Assembly (NCBI GenBank): GCA_964400675.1
Contig: CAYNVO010000003.1
Span: 186,001-250,000 of the forward strand
Length of the DNA stretch: 64,000 nucleotides
Direction of reading: 5' to 3'
DNA from: 9FT-COMBO-48-23 sp964400675
Lineage (GTDB): Bacteria; Chloroflexota; Dehalococcoidia; GIF9; UBA5629
Shown: piece by piece, positions 40,536 to 49,372 of the stretch
How the letters are laid out: every line of letters starts with the position of its first letter
How positions within the stretch are numbered: the first letter of the stretch is position 1
Position numbers and translations under genes: made by a program
Notes under the pieces: generated by a model
Seen by the model: the letters and a program-made list of their open reading frames with translations, nothing else
The model's database searches: none
What the model was told of the DNA's origin: nothing

Positions 40536-40793
40536 TACATACTCCACATACTTTGCATTAATAAGAGAACATTCAACTGAAAATGTCTCTACTGCTGCAC
40601 GTCATCATGACTCCAACACTCTCTTCACATTAGTAAGCACTAGTGCAGCGGCTGCCCTTATATCGTCCGTTATCACTAGATCATTTTCGCGGGAAACCAT
40701 GCCAGACACGAAAATAAATCCACCTGCTTCAACAACATGGGAATAAGATCCTCATTTTGTTAGCATATCCACATCACGAACTCTCTTTTTCAT
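40536..40793 (-). pseudogene. Broken RidA-family (YjgF/UK114) enamine deaminase gene
   Basis: Minus-strand reading from ATG 40793 gives a 13-residue start and a TGA at 40754-40752. The same frame then continues GSYSHVVEAGGFIFVSG, ENDLVITDDIRAAAALVLTNVKRVLES, two stops at 40607-40602, and VETFSVECSLINAKYVEY. This tracks a RidA protein (PYSHAVxAGxxxFVSGQ, then the VLENVKAVLE helix and the NEVYxEYF segment) but lacks the normal Pro/Arg-rich C-terminus. RidA hydrolyses reactive enamines from amino-acid metabolism, which fits the neighbouring amino-acid-derived oxoacid oxidoreductase. It fills most of the 507-bp gap between the FrhB-like gene and nadB; the rest of the gap shows nothing I can name. 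Confidence 0.75.
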
Positions 40794-40981
40794 AACAGAC
40801 CCCTTCGATAAATCATCTCCATCAACAAAAGCTTGATCATTTTCCAATACGTTACTTCTGGAATTATAGCACAATATTTTAGCCCCTTTATAAAGTATAA
40901 AGGATAAAATAACTACCCCCAAAATAACAAGCTACTGATTTAAGAAGAAGTGGAGTTATATGTGGAATGTGCAGCCTGAAT

Positions 40982-42529
40982 TTACAAGTGGTCGCTTGCC
41001 TTGAAAATGATATGTCTCTGCCAGTCTGATGAAGATTTAGGAAAGTCGGTACGGAAATGAGCCCCTCGGCTTTCTTGACGAACTAGAGCAGCCTCAGCTA
41101 TCAGGCGAGCATTCAATACGGTATTATTCAGTTCATAGGAAGGGCGGTCTGTCGGTTCAGGCAATAAAGCCTGCCAGGTAGCCAGGATAGCCACAGACTC
41201 AGACAGACAATCGCCAGAACGAACAATGCCCACCTTATCCCAGAGAAGAGACTGCAGGTTTGATAAGTTTAGCTGCGAGACAGTCTTTAACTTTTTACGC
41301 TTCTCAAGTTGGTAACAGTCAGTTCTGGTAGTTTCCGATATCAGGTTGGACTTGGACACTTCCCGAGTTTTCTCTATAATCCTTTTACTGAAGACCACTA
41401 CTTCAAGCAGCGAGTTCGAGGCCAATCTATTAGCACCATGAACACCGGTGCAAGCAGTTTCACCAGCAGCGAATAGGCCGGCGACATTAGTCTCTCCCCA
41501 AGTATTGACTTTAATACCCCCCATCAGATAATGAGCAGCCGGAGCTACCGGGATAAGACCCCTAGTGATATCTAATCCATGATCAAGACAGAAGCGATAA
41601 ATATGAGGGAAGCGCGTGGCAATCCTGCGAGCAGGTATATGAGTAACATCCAGAAATACTCTATCACTACCAGTTTTCCTCATCTCATAAATAATACTCC
41701 TGGCTACTACATCCCTAGGTGCCAGCTCAGCTTCTGGCGTATAATCGGACATAAAGCGATAGCCATCTACATTACGCAAGATGCCACCTTCGCCGCGTAC
41801 AGCTTCACTGATAAGAAACGGCGGAACTCCGGGAAGACGAATAGCAGTCGGGTGAAACTGGAAAAACTCCATATCGGTAACTTCAGCACCTGCCTTAAAA
41901 GCCAATGCAATACCATCACCAGTGGCTACCTCAGAGTTAGTAGTATACTTAAAGAGTCGCCCGGCACCACCGGTAGCTAGAATAACAAAGCGACATTCAT
42001 ACTCTTCAACTAAGCCTGTACGGCAATCGAGAGCTCTTACGCCCTTGACCTTTCCATTCTCTATCAGAATTTGAGTGGCTAAGCAATATTCAAGGACGTT
42101 TATCGAAGACATGCGCACCCGTCGGCTGAGGGTGACTTCAATATGCTCACCAGTGGCATCACCACCAGCATGTATAATACGAGGAACGCTATGGGCAGCC
42201 TCTCTGGTCAAGGCAATCTCACCATCTAGTGTATCGAAGGGAACACCAAATTTTATAAGGTCAGCAATACGGTCAGGTGCCTCATTGACCAGAATGCGCA
42301 CTGCCTCAGTATCACACAAGCCATCACCAGCATTCACTGTATCTTGGAAATGAAGCTCCGGAGAATCATTTTTCCCTATAGGAGCAGCAATACCCCCTTG
42401 AGCGTGCCTGGTGTTGCAGTCTTCAGTGCTGCCCTTAGTTAATACCAGAACACTGCCTGACTCTTTGGCTAGCAGGGCGGTATAAAGCCCAGCAATACCA
42501 CTGCCGACTACAACGTAATCATAAATCAC
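40982..42529 (-). CDS. nadB: L-aspartate oxidase
   Basis: A 515-residue FAD enzyme of the succinate-dehydrogenase/fumarate-reductase family, catalysing the first step of de novo NAD synthesis (aspartate to iminoaspartate). The N-terminal FAD motif is VVVGSGIAGLYTALLA. TRHAQGGIA near residue 41, FHPTAI near 225, the EAVRGEGG active-site loop near 245, VAPAAHYLMGG near 330 and GANRLASNSLLE near 368 are all present. In an anaerobe fumarate rather than oxygen would be the electron acceptor. NadA and NadC are not in the window. It follows miaB by 13 bases on the minus strand. Confidence 0.95.
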   Translation of the reverse strand: MIYDYVVVGSGIAGLYTALLAKESGSVLVLTKGSTEDCNTRHAQGGIAAPIGKNDSPELHFQDTVNAGDGLCDTEAVRILVNEAPDRIADLIKFGVPFDTLDGEIALTREAAHSVPRIIHAGGDATGEHIEVTLSRRVRMSSINVLEYCLATQILIENGKVKGVRALDCRTGLVEEYECRFVILATGGAGRLFKYTTNSEVATGDGIALAFKAGAEVTDMEFFQFHPTAIRLPGVPPFLISEAVRGEGGILRNVDGYRFMSDYTPEAELAPRDVVARSIIYEMRKTGSDRVFLDVTHIPARRIATRFPHIYRFCLDHGLDITRGLIPVAPAAHYLMGGIKVNTWGETNVAGLFAAGETACTGVHGANRLASNSLLEVVVFSKRIIEKTREVSKSNLISETTRTDCYQLEKRKKLKTVSQLNLSNLQSLLWDKVGIVRSGDCLSESVAILATWQALLPEPTDRPSYELNNTVLNARLIAEAALVRQESRGAHFRTDFPKSSSDWQRHIIFKASDHL

Positions 42530-42542
42530 TATTACAACTCTT

Positions 42543-43832
42543 CTATTTTACTACCAACGCCTGCATTCCTGCCTGCAATGCCCATGGACTGGTTCTAGCT
42601 ATAGTAACATCTAATAATTGTCCCATGCAATTATTATCACTTTCAAAGAAGACTAACTTATTACTCCGTGTACGCCCGTACCATTTAACACCCTTTTTGC
42701 CCTCTACTAAAATCTCCACTGTTTTACCCGTAAGCTGGGAATTGATACCACCCGCTATCTTAGCCTGAAGTGTTTCAACTCTGTTCAGGCGATTCTTCTT
42801 AATGTCAGGCGAAATATTGTCTTCAAATTCTCTCGAGGCGATGGTTCCGGGACGTGAAGAATAGGTAGCAACATGAACGGTATCGAACCTGATTTCCATA
42901 AGCATAGCCAACGTACGTTCAAATTGCTCTTCACTTTCATCAGGAAAGCCAACAATTACATCAGTGCTCAGGGCTATCTCAGAAATACAATCTCGTATAA
43001 CACCAACAAGTTGTCGGTACTGTTCTACTGTATACCCTCTACGCATAGCTTTGAGCACATCATCGTCTCCAGCCTGGAAAGGAAGATTTATATACTCGCA
43101 GACCTTATCGAGGGGAGCGATGTCTTGTATAAGCTCTCGGCTCATGTCTTTGGGGTGATTGGTTAAGAAACGAATCCTAGCTAATTCGCCAATATAATTT
43201 AGTTCGGTGAGCAAATTGCCAAGTTTAGGTCGTCCCGGCAGGTCATGCCCGTAAGAATTGACATTCTGGCCCAGCAAGGTAACCTCCCTTACCCCACGCT
43301 TTACTAACTCTGTCACATCGCAAACCACTTCCTCAATTGGCCGACTTATTTCTCTCCCCCGACGATAAGGCACAATGCAGTATGAACAGAAATTATTGCA
43401 ACCCTGAATAATGGGGATAAGAGCGCTAACTGCTACTTCATTATTTAAAGGTAGGTGCGCTCCATAATTAGGTATGGCAATATCCCGCTTTTCAGCCCAG
43501 CTGAGCAATCCGGCATAATCGCCAGACTTGAAAAACAGGTCAACTTGTGGAAAGCTCTTCTCAAGCCGTTCGATGTTAGAATCAACAAAGCAGCCTGTAA
43601 CTAGGATTGACAAATCAGGCTTGTTATTCTTGATGCCTTTGAGATAACCAAGGGTGCCAATAACTTTGCCTTCAGCACTCTGACGAACTACACAGGTGTT
43701 AAGTACCACCAGACTAGCATTCTGCAGCATATCTGTAGCTTGATAGCCGAGTAGCTCGAGATAATCAGCTACCCGTTGCGATTCAGCTTTGTTCATTTGG
43801 CAACCTATTGTCCAAATGTAATATTTAGACAT
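42543..43832 (-). CDS. miaB: tRNA-2-methylthio-N6-dimethylallyladenosine synthase
   Basis: A 429-residue radical-SAM methylthiotransferase. The N-terminal UPF0004 domain carries three cluster Cys (IGCQMN, NTCVV, VTGCF). The radical-SAM motif CNNFCSYCIVPYRRGRE lies near residue 145, and a TRAM domain is at the C-terminus (LTGKTVEILVEGKKG). It adds the methylthio group to i6A37 in tRNAs reading UNN codons. Its substrate is made by MiaA, also in this window at 53.3 kb. Length and motif order are standard. The start is ATG 43832. Confidence 0.94.
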   Translation of the reverse strand: MSKYYIWTIGCQMNKAESQRVADYLELLGYQATDMLQNASLVVLNTCVVRQSAEGKVIGTLGYLKGIKNNKPDLSILVTGCFVDSNIERLEKSFPQVDLFFKSGDYAGLLSWAEKRDIAIPNYGAHLPLNNEVAVSALIPIIQGCNNFCSYCIVPYRRGREISRPIEEVVCDVTELVKRGVREVTLLGQNVNSYGHDLPGRPKLGNLLTELNYIGELARIRFLTNHPKDMSRELIQDIAPLDKVCEYINLPFQAGDDDVLKAMRRGYTVEQYRQLVGVIRDCISEIALSTDVIVGFPDESEEQFERTLAMLMEIRFDTVHVATYSSRPGTIASREFEDNISPDIKKNRLNRVETLQAKIAGGINSQLTGKTVEILVEGKKGVKWYGRTRSNKLVFFESDNNCMGQLLDVTIARTSPWALQAGMQALVVK

Positions 43833-43990
43833 ATCTATTCCTGATTTTTTAGAATCTCCTTAGATGAGAGCTAAACCTGATTCTGCTGCAAGCCACCATC
43901 AAAGGATTTTTACCATAGTCACCACATTAGCATACTTTTAGAGGAGTAACCAGCAAAAAAAGCTGTATCTTTCTCAATGCCTGGCCTAAC

Positions 43991-45202
43991 TCAAATTACA
44001 CCCTCATCTCTGAATTGATCTATTTCCTTGTCTGAATAGCCGCCAATCTCTCTTAAAACTGGAACAGTATGCTCTCCTAGTTCAGGGGCAGCAATTTTGG
44101 TTTTAACATCAGTCTTACTAAAATGGACAGGATAACCTGGTATCTTTATCTTTCCCAATCTGGGATGATCAAAATCAATAATATATTCGTTTTCCATTAT
44201 CTGCGGATCGTCGACAAGTTCACATAATCTGTTAACAGGAGCCACAGGTAAATCATGTTTGGCAAGGACTTTGAGCCATTCGTCTCTGGGCAGGGTAGCG
44301 AAAATCCGGTCAAAAAGAGCAACGAGCTGCTCGGAATTAACACGCAGTTTCTCGGCAGAGTCAAACCTTTGATCACTCTCCAATTCAGGATGTCCTACTG
44401 CCTGACAAAGTGGTGACCAATATTTGTCAAACATACCCGCTGTTAAGATAAACCAGCGGCCGTCAGCACATTTGTAATAATTCCTAAGTGGGTGCTCTTT
44501 TGACCGTTGATGCCGTGGTGGTTCGAAACCGCCAACAAGAGTGATTAAAATATTGCAATAGAGCATATAAAGAGCCGTGCTCAGAATAGAAACATGGACT
44601 TCCTGCCCAATTCCGAAGCGCTCTCGCATCAACAAAGCAGTGATTATCTCATGGCTTGCCATAATCGATGTGGCCTGGTCAATAATTCCGAACTGAGAGA
44701 CAAGCGGCGTCATGTCCGGTTCTCCTACACAAAACATCATCCCTGACCTACCCTGACCTTGATAATCAAAAGCACCCACATTGCGATCAGGACCTTTTGG
44801 GCCATAGCCTGAAACCCATGCATAAATAATCATCGGGTTAATTCTGGATAGTGTGGCATAATCCATCTTCAGTTTCTCCACAGCCTGCCTGCGCACACTG
44901 GCAAGAAAAACATCCGATTTACTTACCAACCGATAAGCTATTTCCCTGCCTCTTTCTTTATTCAAATCTATGGTCACGCTCTTCTTGCTGCGGTTGGCAC
45001 CTTCATGCCATACACTACGCCCACCTTCAAGTTGCAGATGCACTTGTCCCACAAAATCCAGCTTTCGAATCGGGTCACCTGAGCCCGGCTGCTCAATTTT
45101 TATTACCTCTGCACCCAGATCACCCAGAATAGCAGCACCACCAGGTCCAGCATGAAACATCCCAAGTTCTAAGACCCTGATTCCTTCCAACGGCTGATTC
45201 AT
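43991..45202 (-). CDS. CaiB/BaiF family CoA-transferase
   Basis: A 403-residue class III CoA-transferase. It shows LEGIRVLELGMFHAGPGGAAILGDLGAEVIKIEQP at the N-terminus and NRSKKSVTIDLNKERGRE near residue 70. The likely catalytic Asp is in AFDYQGQGRSG near 150, and LGEHTVPVLREIGGYS stands at the C-terminus. Such enzymes move CoA between carboxylic acids (formyl-, crotonobetainyl-, succinyl-, benzylsuccinyl-CoA). The substrate cannot be assigned from sequence. It is a lone minus-strand gene with 158 bases before miaB, so it is probably transcribed on its own. In fermenting Chloroflexota such genes are often numerous. Confidence 0.9.
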   Translation of the reverse strand: MNQPLEGIRVLELGMFHAGPGGAAILGDLGAEVIKIEQPGSGDPIRKLDFVGQVHLQLEGGRSVWHEGANRSKKSVTIDLNKERGREIAYRLVSKSDVFLASVRRQAVEKLKMDYATLSRINPMIIYAWVSGYGPKGPDRNVGAFDYQGQGRSGMMFCVGEPDMTPLVSQFGIIDQATSIMASHEIITALLMRERFGIGQEVHVSILSTALYMLYCNILITLVGGFEPPRHQRSKEHPLRNYYKCADGRWFILTAGMFDKYWSPLCQAVGHPELESDQRFDSAEKLRVNSEQLVALFDRIFATLPRDEWLKVLAKHDLPVAPVNRLCELVDDPQIMENEYIIDFDHPRLGKIKIPGYPVHFSKTDVKTKIAAPELGEHTVPVLREIGGYSDKEIDQFRDEGVI

Positions 45203-45382
45203 GTACTTACCTCCGAAGTTATTTGGTCAGTTTTGTGGGTATAGCAAGATATTAATTTACGATTACATGTTTTGTGGATAAAGAAATTCGAGATTATTAT
45301 TTACAACCTAATTACAACAGGCTAAAAATCAAATGCATGATGCGTAAAAACCAATCATTGCGCCGCAATCCCATGTCTGACA

Positions 45383-45474
45383 TGGCGGAGGGAATGGGAT
45401 TCGAACCCATGACCCCGATTTCTCGGAGCAACCGCTTAGCAGGCGGCCGCACTAGACCACTATGCGATCCCTCC
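45383..45474 (-). tRNA. tRNA-Ser (GCT)
   Basis: Acceptor GGAGGGA pairs with TCCCTCC allowing a U at the end, the anticodon loop CTGCTAA gives GCT, and the long variable arm (CTCCGAGAAATCGGG) marks it as serine. The T arm is ATGGG-TTCGAAT-CCCAT and CCA is encoded. Confidence 0.94.
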
Positions 45475-45593
45475 AACATAAAAAGGCTAGATGCAATATA
45501 TCACAGTTTTTTTACTACTTTCAACTCAAAGAAGACCTGTTGACCTTTATTGAAATAAGCTATTTTGATATGATGCTTCAGTAGGAATAGATT

Positions 45594-46073
45594 ATGACTG
45601 AGCCGGAAATAAATATCTCTGTGGAACGTAGTTTAAGCGTACAGCTAAAGGAAAGCTGGCTTCAAGGAATAGTCCTTAAAACGCTTGAGATTGAAGGTAT
45701 TGTCTCATCGGCAGAAATAGGGTTGGTCATCACTGATAACAAGACAATTCAGAAACTAAATAGAACCTATCGAGGTGATGATAAATCCACCGACGTACTC
45801 GCCTTCCGTATGATTCCCAGCATAAATCAAAGAGATGAACAACTATTTGTAAATCCTCCCGATGGAGTGAATCATCTTGGCGAAGTGGTAATTTCATATA
45901 CTCAAGCCGTCAAACAGGCCCAACAACATGGCCATGGCGTAGAGCAAGAACTAGCATTACTAATTATCCACGGAATACTTCATCTTTTAGGATATGACCA
46001 CGAACTCCCACACGAGAATCAGCAGATGAGAGCTAAAGAAAAGGAGATTCTAGAAAGATTGGAACTCGCGTAA
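45594..46073 (+). CDS. ybeY: Endoribonuclease YbeY
   Basis: A 159-residue UPF0054 metalloprotein needed for 16S rRNA 3'-end maturation and ribosome quality control. The zinc motif HGILHLLGYDH near residue 126 supplies three His ligands. The upstream RGDDKSTDVLAFRM and LGEVVISYTQA segments are also typical. The start is ATG 45594 with a poor ribosome site. It is followed by a decayed metallo-hydrolase gene rather than the more usual era/phoH/cdd neighbours. Confidence 0.94.
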   Translation: MTEPEINISVERSLSVQLKESWLQGIVLKTLEIEGIVSSAEIGLVITDNKTIQKLNRTYRGDDKSTDVLAFRMIPSINQRDEQLFVNPPDGVNHLGEVVISYTQAVKQAQQHGHGVEQELALLIIHGILHLLGYDHELPHENQQMRAKEKEILERLELA

Positions 46074-46096
46074 ACTCAAAAATGGCATAACCATAA

Positions 46097-46371
46097 AGTT
46101 TTAACTGTCTGATAGACAATATTCTCGCCCTGGGTTTTGCCCCAGAAAAACTGAGTTTCATAATCACTACTCACCGCCATATCGACCATATGAGGCTACT
46201 TGGGGAGGTAACCCAAACCAAGCAATCACTTCACTTCAAAAATTAATGGCACTTAAGGCCGACATATTGTGCGAAGGACATTTCGGCATCTATCAGCCAG
46301 CTGTCAAGGTAAACAAATATATAGAGGACTGCCTGCACCAGCTGCAACAAAGAACCATGGAACTGCGCTAG
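46097..46371 (+). pseudogene. Remnant of a metallo-beta-lactamase-fold hydrolase gene
   Basis: Two frames carry pieces of one protein. In the first (46097 onward), LIDNILALGFAPEKLSFIIT is followed by HRHIDH, the HxHxDH zinc motif of the MBL fold, and then LLGE. In a second frame, shortly after, comes YEATWGGNPNQAI, then DILCEGHFGIYQPAVKVNKY, running to a TAG at 46369-46371, which looks like the C-terminus of such an enzyme with its last His. The N-terminus and the middle (about half of a normal protein) are deleted and the frame is shifted. This explains the 304-bp gap between ybeY and gmk. Confidence 0.75.
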
Positions 46372-46377
46372 AGCTTC

Positions 46378-47001
46378 CTATAACTTTACAACTCTCGGCT
46401 TTATCCTGCATTTCTCAGCAGCAACTATAGCACTTATCTGATTAACGGTAAGGTCTAGATCATCTGTATGATTTATTACGACATAATCGAAAAGAGGTAA
46501 GCTTTTCATTTCTTCCTGAGCTTTACTTAATCGCAAGTCTAGCTCAGCCGAAGCCAATCCATAACGCTGTTCCAACCGATTAACCAACTCGCTCATTGAT
46601 GGTGGCATTAGGAAAATAAAAACAGCATCAGGCAAAACCTGCTTGATGGTAGCTGCTCCCTGAACATCTACTTTTACGATGGTATCCTGCCCCTTTTTCA
46701 AGGCTTCCCTCACTTCTTGCTTAGGCACGCCATAGTAGTTACCATAAACCTCCGCCCACTCTAAAAACTGATTCGCTTTAATCATTTGACGGAATTTACC
46801 TTCGGACAAGAAATGGTAATCAACGCCGTCATTTTCTCCCTGACGTTTCGGGCGAGTAGTAGCAGTCAAAACACGGTGGAAGGGAAAGCCAGCCTTTTTC
46901 ATCCTGTCTAATGTAGCATCTTTACCAACACCCGAATAGCCAGATATAACGATCAAGAGTGGGTATTTATATTGAGCCGTGTCTAACTTATCACGAGTCA
47001 T
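46378..47001 (-). CDS. gmk: Guanylate kinase
   Basis: A 207-residue nucleotide kinase converting GMP to GDP. The P-loop reads GYSGVGKDATL (usual form GPSGVGKGT). The GMP-binding and lid regions are clear: TATTRPKRQGENDGVDYHFLS near residue 42, LEWAEVYGNYYGVP near 75 and DVQGA near 104. Length and order are standard. It is the last gene of the tyrA-aroA-gmk minus-strand run, 49 bases after aroA. Confidence 0.94.
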   Translation of the reverse strand: MTRDKLDTAQYKYPLLIVISGYSGVGKDATLDRMKKAGFPFHRVLTATTRPKRQGENDGVDYHFLSEGKFRQMIKANQFLEWAEVYGNYYGVPKQEVREALKKGQDTIVKVDVQGAATIKQVLPDAVFIFLMPPSMSELVNRLEQRYGLASAELDLRLSKAQEEMKSLPLFDYVVINHTDDLDLTVNQISAIVAAEKCRIKPRVVKL

Positions 47002-47050
47002 TCTTATTCCTCAGCAGTTCCTGAGTTTAAACCACCAGCACGTCTTAAAT

Positions 47051-48364
47051 TTAATATCTGGCAAGTTCCTCCAACCCTTCCCAGAAACCTGGGTAAGATA
47101 TTTCGGCTACCTGGAAATTCCTGATTAGGGTATTTCCTCTGGCAATCAGCCCTGCAATAGCTAAACTCATCGCCAGCCGATGGTCGGAATGACTACTCAC
47201 CTTTGCGCCTAGCAATGCCCTGCCTCCATAAATAACCATGCCATCAGGTAATTCTTCAATCTTTGCGCCAAGGCATGACAACTCCCGGATTGTTGTTACA
47301 ATTCTATCAGATTCTTTAGCCCGCAGTTCCCCGGCATTTCTGATTACCGTCTTTCCCTGAGCTGCACAGGCTGCCACAGCTAGCAATGGTATTTCATCAA
47401 TTAAGCGAGGCATTATATCTCCACCGACTTCAACTGCCCTCAGATGGCTGGACTCCACATACAAGTCCGCAACAGGCTCATTGCCTTCCAATCGTTGTTT
47501 CTCCACTCTAATCTTGGCACCCATAGCTAAAAGGACATCGATAATACCGGTACGTGTTGGGTTAACACCGCAATTTACTATTCTAATCTTGGCATTTTGA
47601 TGAACAGCCCCGGCAACCAACCAGTAGGCCGCTGAACTTATATCACCAGGCACACGGATATCAACTGGGGCTAATGGAGCCTCCAATGGTGCTAAGGAGA
47701 CATGGTATTCATCGCCTCCAAGTTTAGCACCCATTCGTTTGAGCAGTCGCTCAGTGTGGTCACGAGATGGCTGAAGCTGCTCTACGGTAGTGTTCCCCTG
47801 AGCAAAAAGGCCAGCCAACAAGATTGCAGATTTAATCTGAGCACTGGGTACCGGCAAGGAGTAATCCACACCGTTTAGTTTCTTACCCCTGATAACCAAA
47901 GGGGCAAATGAATCATTGCCACGCCCGTAGATTTCAGCACCCATCAAACGAAGTGGCTCTACCAGACGTTTCATCGGCCGAGAGCGAAGAGAAGAATCCC
48001 CAGTTAGAATAGAAAGAAAGGGTTGAGATGCAAGTATCCCACTGAGAAGACGCATCGTTGTAGCACTGTTTCCAGAATTGAGAATATCTTTAGCTTCGGC
48101 CAAGCCCGTACCACCGGCTCCATGAATGAGTATGGCTGATGGCTTATCTTTTTGTTTTTCCAGCTTTACTCCAAGTGCCTTCAGGCAGTTTATGGTCGAA
48201 ACACAATCTCTGCCCGGCGATAGATTGCTGATTTTACTATCGCCTGAGGCTAAGCTGCTGAGGATAAGGGCACGATGTGAAATAGATTTATCACCGGGTA
48301 CGACAACCTCTCCGATCAATTGCTTAGGTGATGAGATTATTTTCAACAGCGCTTTTCTAGCCAT
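47051..48364 (-). CDS. aroA: 5-enolpyruvylshikimate-3-phosphate synthase
   Basis: A 437-residue two-domain enzyme of aromatic amino acid synthesis. It has VPGDKSISHRALILSSLASG (phosphoenolpyruvate/shikimate site) near residue 22, NSGNSATTMRLLSGIL near 92, TGDSSLRSRPMKRLV near 121, and RAKESDR near 345 with SHSDHRLAMSLAIAG near the C-terminus. The NSGNSATTMR form, with Ala before the Thr, is typical of class II-like bacterial enzymes, which often tolerate glyphosate; this is inference. The start overlaps the tyrA end by 22 bases. Confidence 0.96.
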   Translation of the reverse strand: MARKALLKIISSPKQLIGEVVVPGDKSISHRALILSSLASGDSKISNLSPGRDCVSTINCLKALGVKLEKQKDKPSAILIHGAGGTGLAEAKDILNSGNSATTMRLLSGILASQPFLSILTGDSSLRSRPMKRLVEPLRLMGAEIYGRGNDSFAPLVIRGKKLNGVDYSLPVPSAQIKSAILLAGLFAQGNTTVEQLQPSRDHTERLLKRMGAKLGGDEYHVSLAPLEAPLAPVDIRVPGDISSAAYWLVAGAVHQNAKIRIVNCGVNPTRTGIIDVLLAMGAKIRVEKQRLEGNEPVADLYVESSHLRAVEVGGDIMPRLIDEIPLLAVAACAAQGKTVIRNAGELRAKESDRIVTTIRELSCLGAKIEELPDGMVIYGGRALLGAKVSSHSDHRLAMSLAIAGLIARGNTLIRNFQVAEISYPGFWEGLEELARY

Positions 48365-49206
48365 TTCTGCCTCGCCTCATTGGCAAGAGTTAGGACCTCC
48401 TCTATTTCATCAGTCCCATCAGCTATCAAGCTACGTAGTCTTTGCAGCTCGTCGATAAACGCATCAATCCAAGAGACAATAGCAGCCTGATTACTAAGGC
48501 AAATATGTGCACTAACCTCTGGATTTCCCGAAGCCAGACGAGTAAGATCACGATAACCACTAGCTGCCAGACGCGACATCTGCCGCCATGATGGATTTTT
48601 GGTAGTTGCCGATACCAGAGCCACCGATAGCAATAATGGCAAATGACTAACGCCTGCTACCAACCTGTCATGCTCTTCAGCTTCAATGATCATGGGAATA
48701 GCTCCCAGCTTATTTACCATATCTTTTACAATCCGCACTGCTGCTGGTTTAGTCTGTGGTAACGGCGCCAAACAATAAATACAGTTATGGAACAGATCAT
48801 CCTTAGCAGCTCTAATGCCTGAAATTTCCTTGCCCGCCATGGGATGTCCACCAACAAAGCTTGTCTTTGATGGTAACAACTCTTCTGCCCATTGCATAAC
48901 CTGCACCTTAGTGCTGGCAGTATCTGTAACAATAGAACCATCTGACAACACAGGGGCTATTTGCTTGAAAATATCTTTTATAGCCAGGACTGGTGCAGCA
49001 ATAATGACAATATCAGCATCCTTGACTGCTTTCCGGAGGTCTAATTCAACCTTATCAACAGCACCCAATTTCAGAGCCAAAGAGCCTGTTTCCCTACGGC
49101 GAGCATAACCAATTATTTCAGCATCTCGCCAATTATCTCGTTTCAAAGACAATCCTATAGAACCGCCAATAAGACCAAGCCCGATAATAGCTATACGCAT
49201 TGTCAT
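48343..49206 (-). CDS. tyrA: Prephenate dehydrogenase
   Basis: A 287-residue NAD(P)-dependent enzyme of tyrosine synthesis. The Rossmann motif GLGLIGGSIGLSL sits at residues 8-20 and the catalytic helix region VGGHPMAGKEISG near residue 118. DRLVAGVSHLPLLLSVAL lies near 183, and a helical C-terminus ends in the overlap with aroA. There is no fused chorismate mutase or ACT domain. Transcription starts in the 166-bp gap shared with the divergent cooC operon. Confidence 0.94.
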   Translation of the reverse strand: MTMRIAIIGLGLIGGSIGLSLKRDNWRDAEIIGYARRRETGSLALKLGAVDKVELDLRKAVKDADIVIIAAPVLAIKDIFKQIAPVLSDGSIVTDTASTKVQVMQWAEELLPSKTSFVGGHPMAGKEISGIRAAKDDLFHNCIYCLAPLPQTKPAAVRIVKDMVNKLGAIPMIIEAEEHDRLVAGVSHLPLLLSVALVSATTKNPSWRQMSRLAASGYRDLTRLASGNPEVSAHICLSNQAAIVSWIDAFIDELQRLRSLIADGTDEIEEVLTLANEARQKWLEKRC

Positions 49207-49372
49207 ATTATAGCATTGCTCTAATTAACTTGAGAACCCATTTGAGAAAAAAACCTTGATTTTGGCTCCATCATTAGATATACTCCATTTAGATTGGCTA
49301 CAGAAATGATAACTCCATGGACCGGGATAATCTACCAATAAAAGCACTTTCTTGAGCACACAGAAATAGGAC

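Noticed and set aside
28817..43949. Shared 13-base string TTTAGAGGAGTAA in two intergenic gaps (28817-28829 and 43937-43949)
   Set aside because: Only 13 bases agree, flanks differ and it contains a ribosome-site-like core, so chance or a lost start region explains it.
45274..45543. 89-residue plus-strand open frame
   Set aside because: It runs through tRNA-Ser (GCT) in the antisense direction and resembles nothing known.
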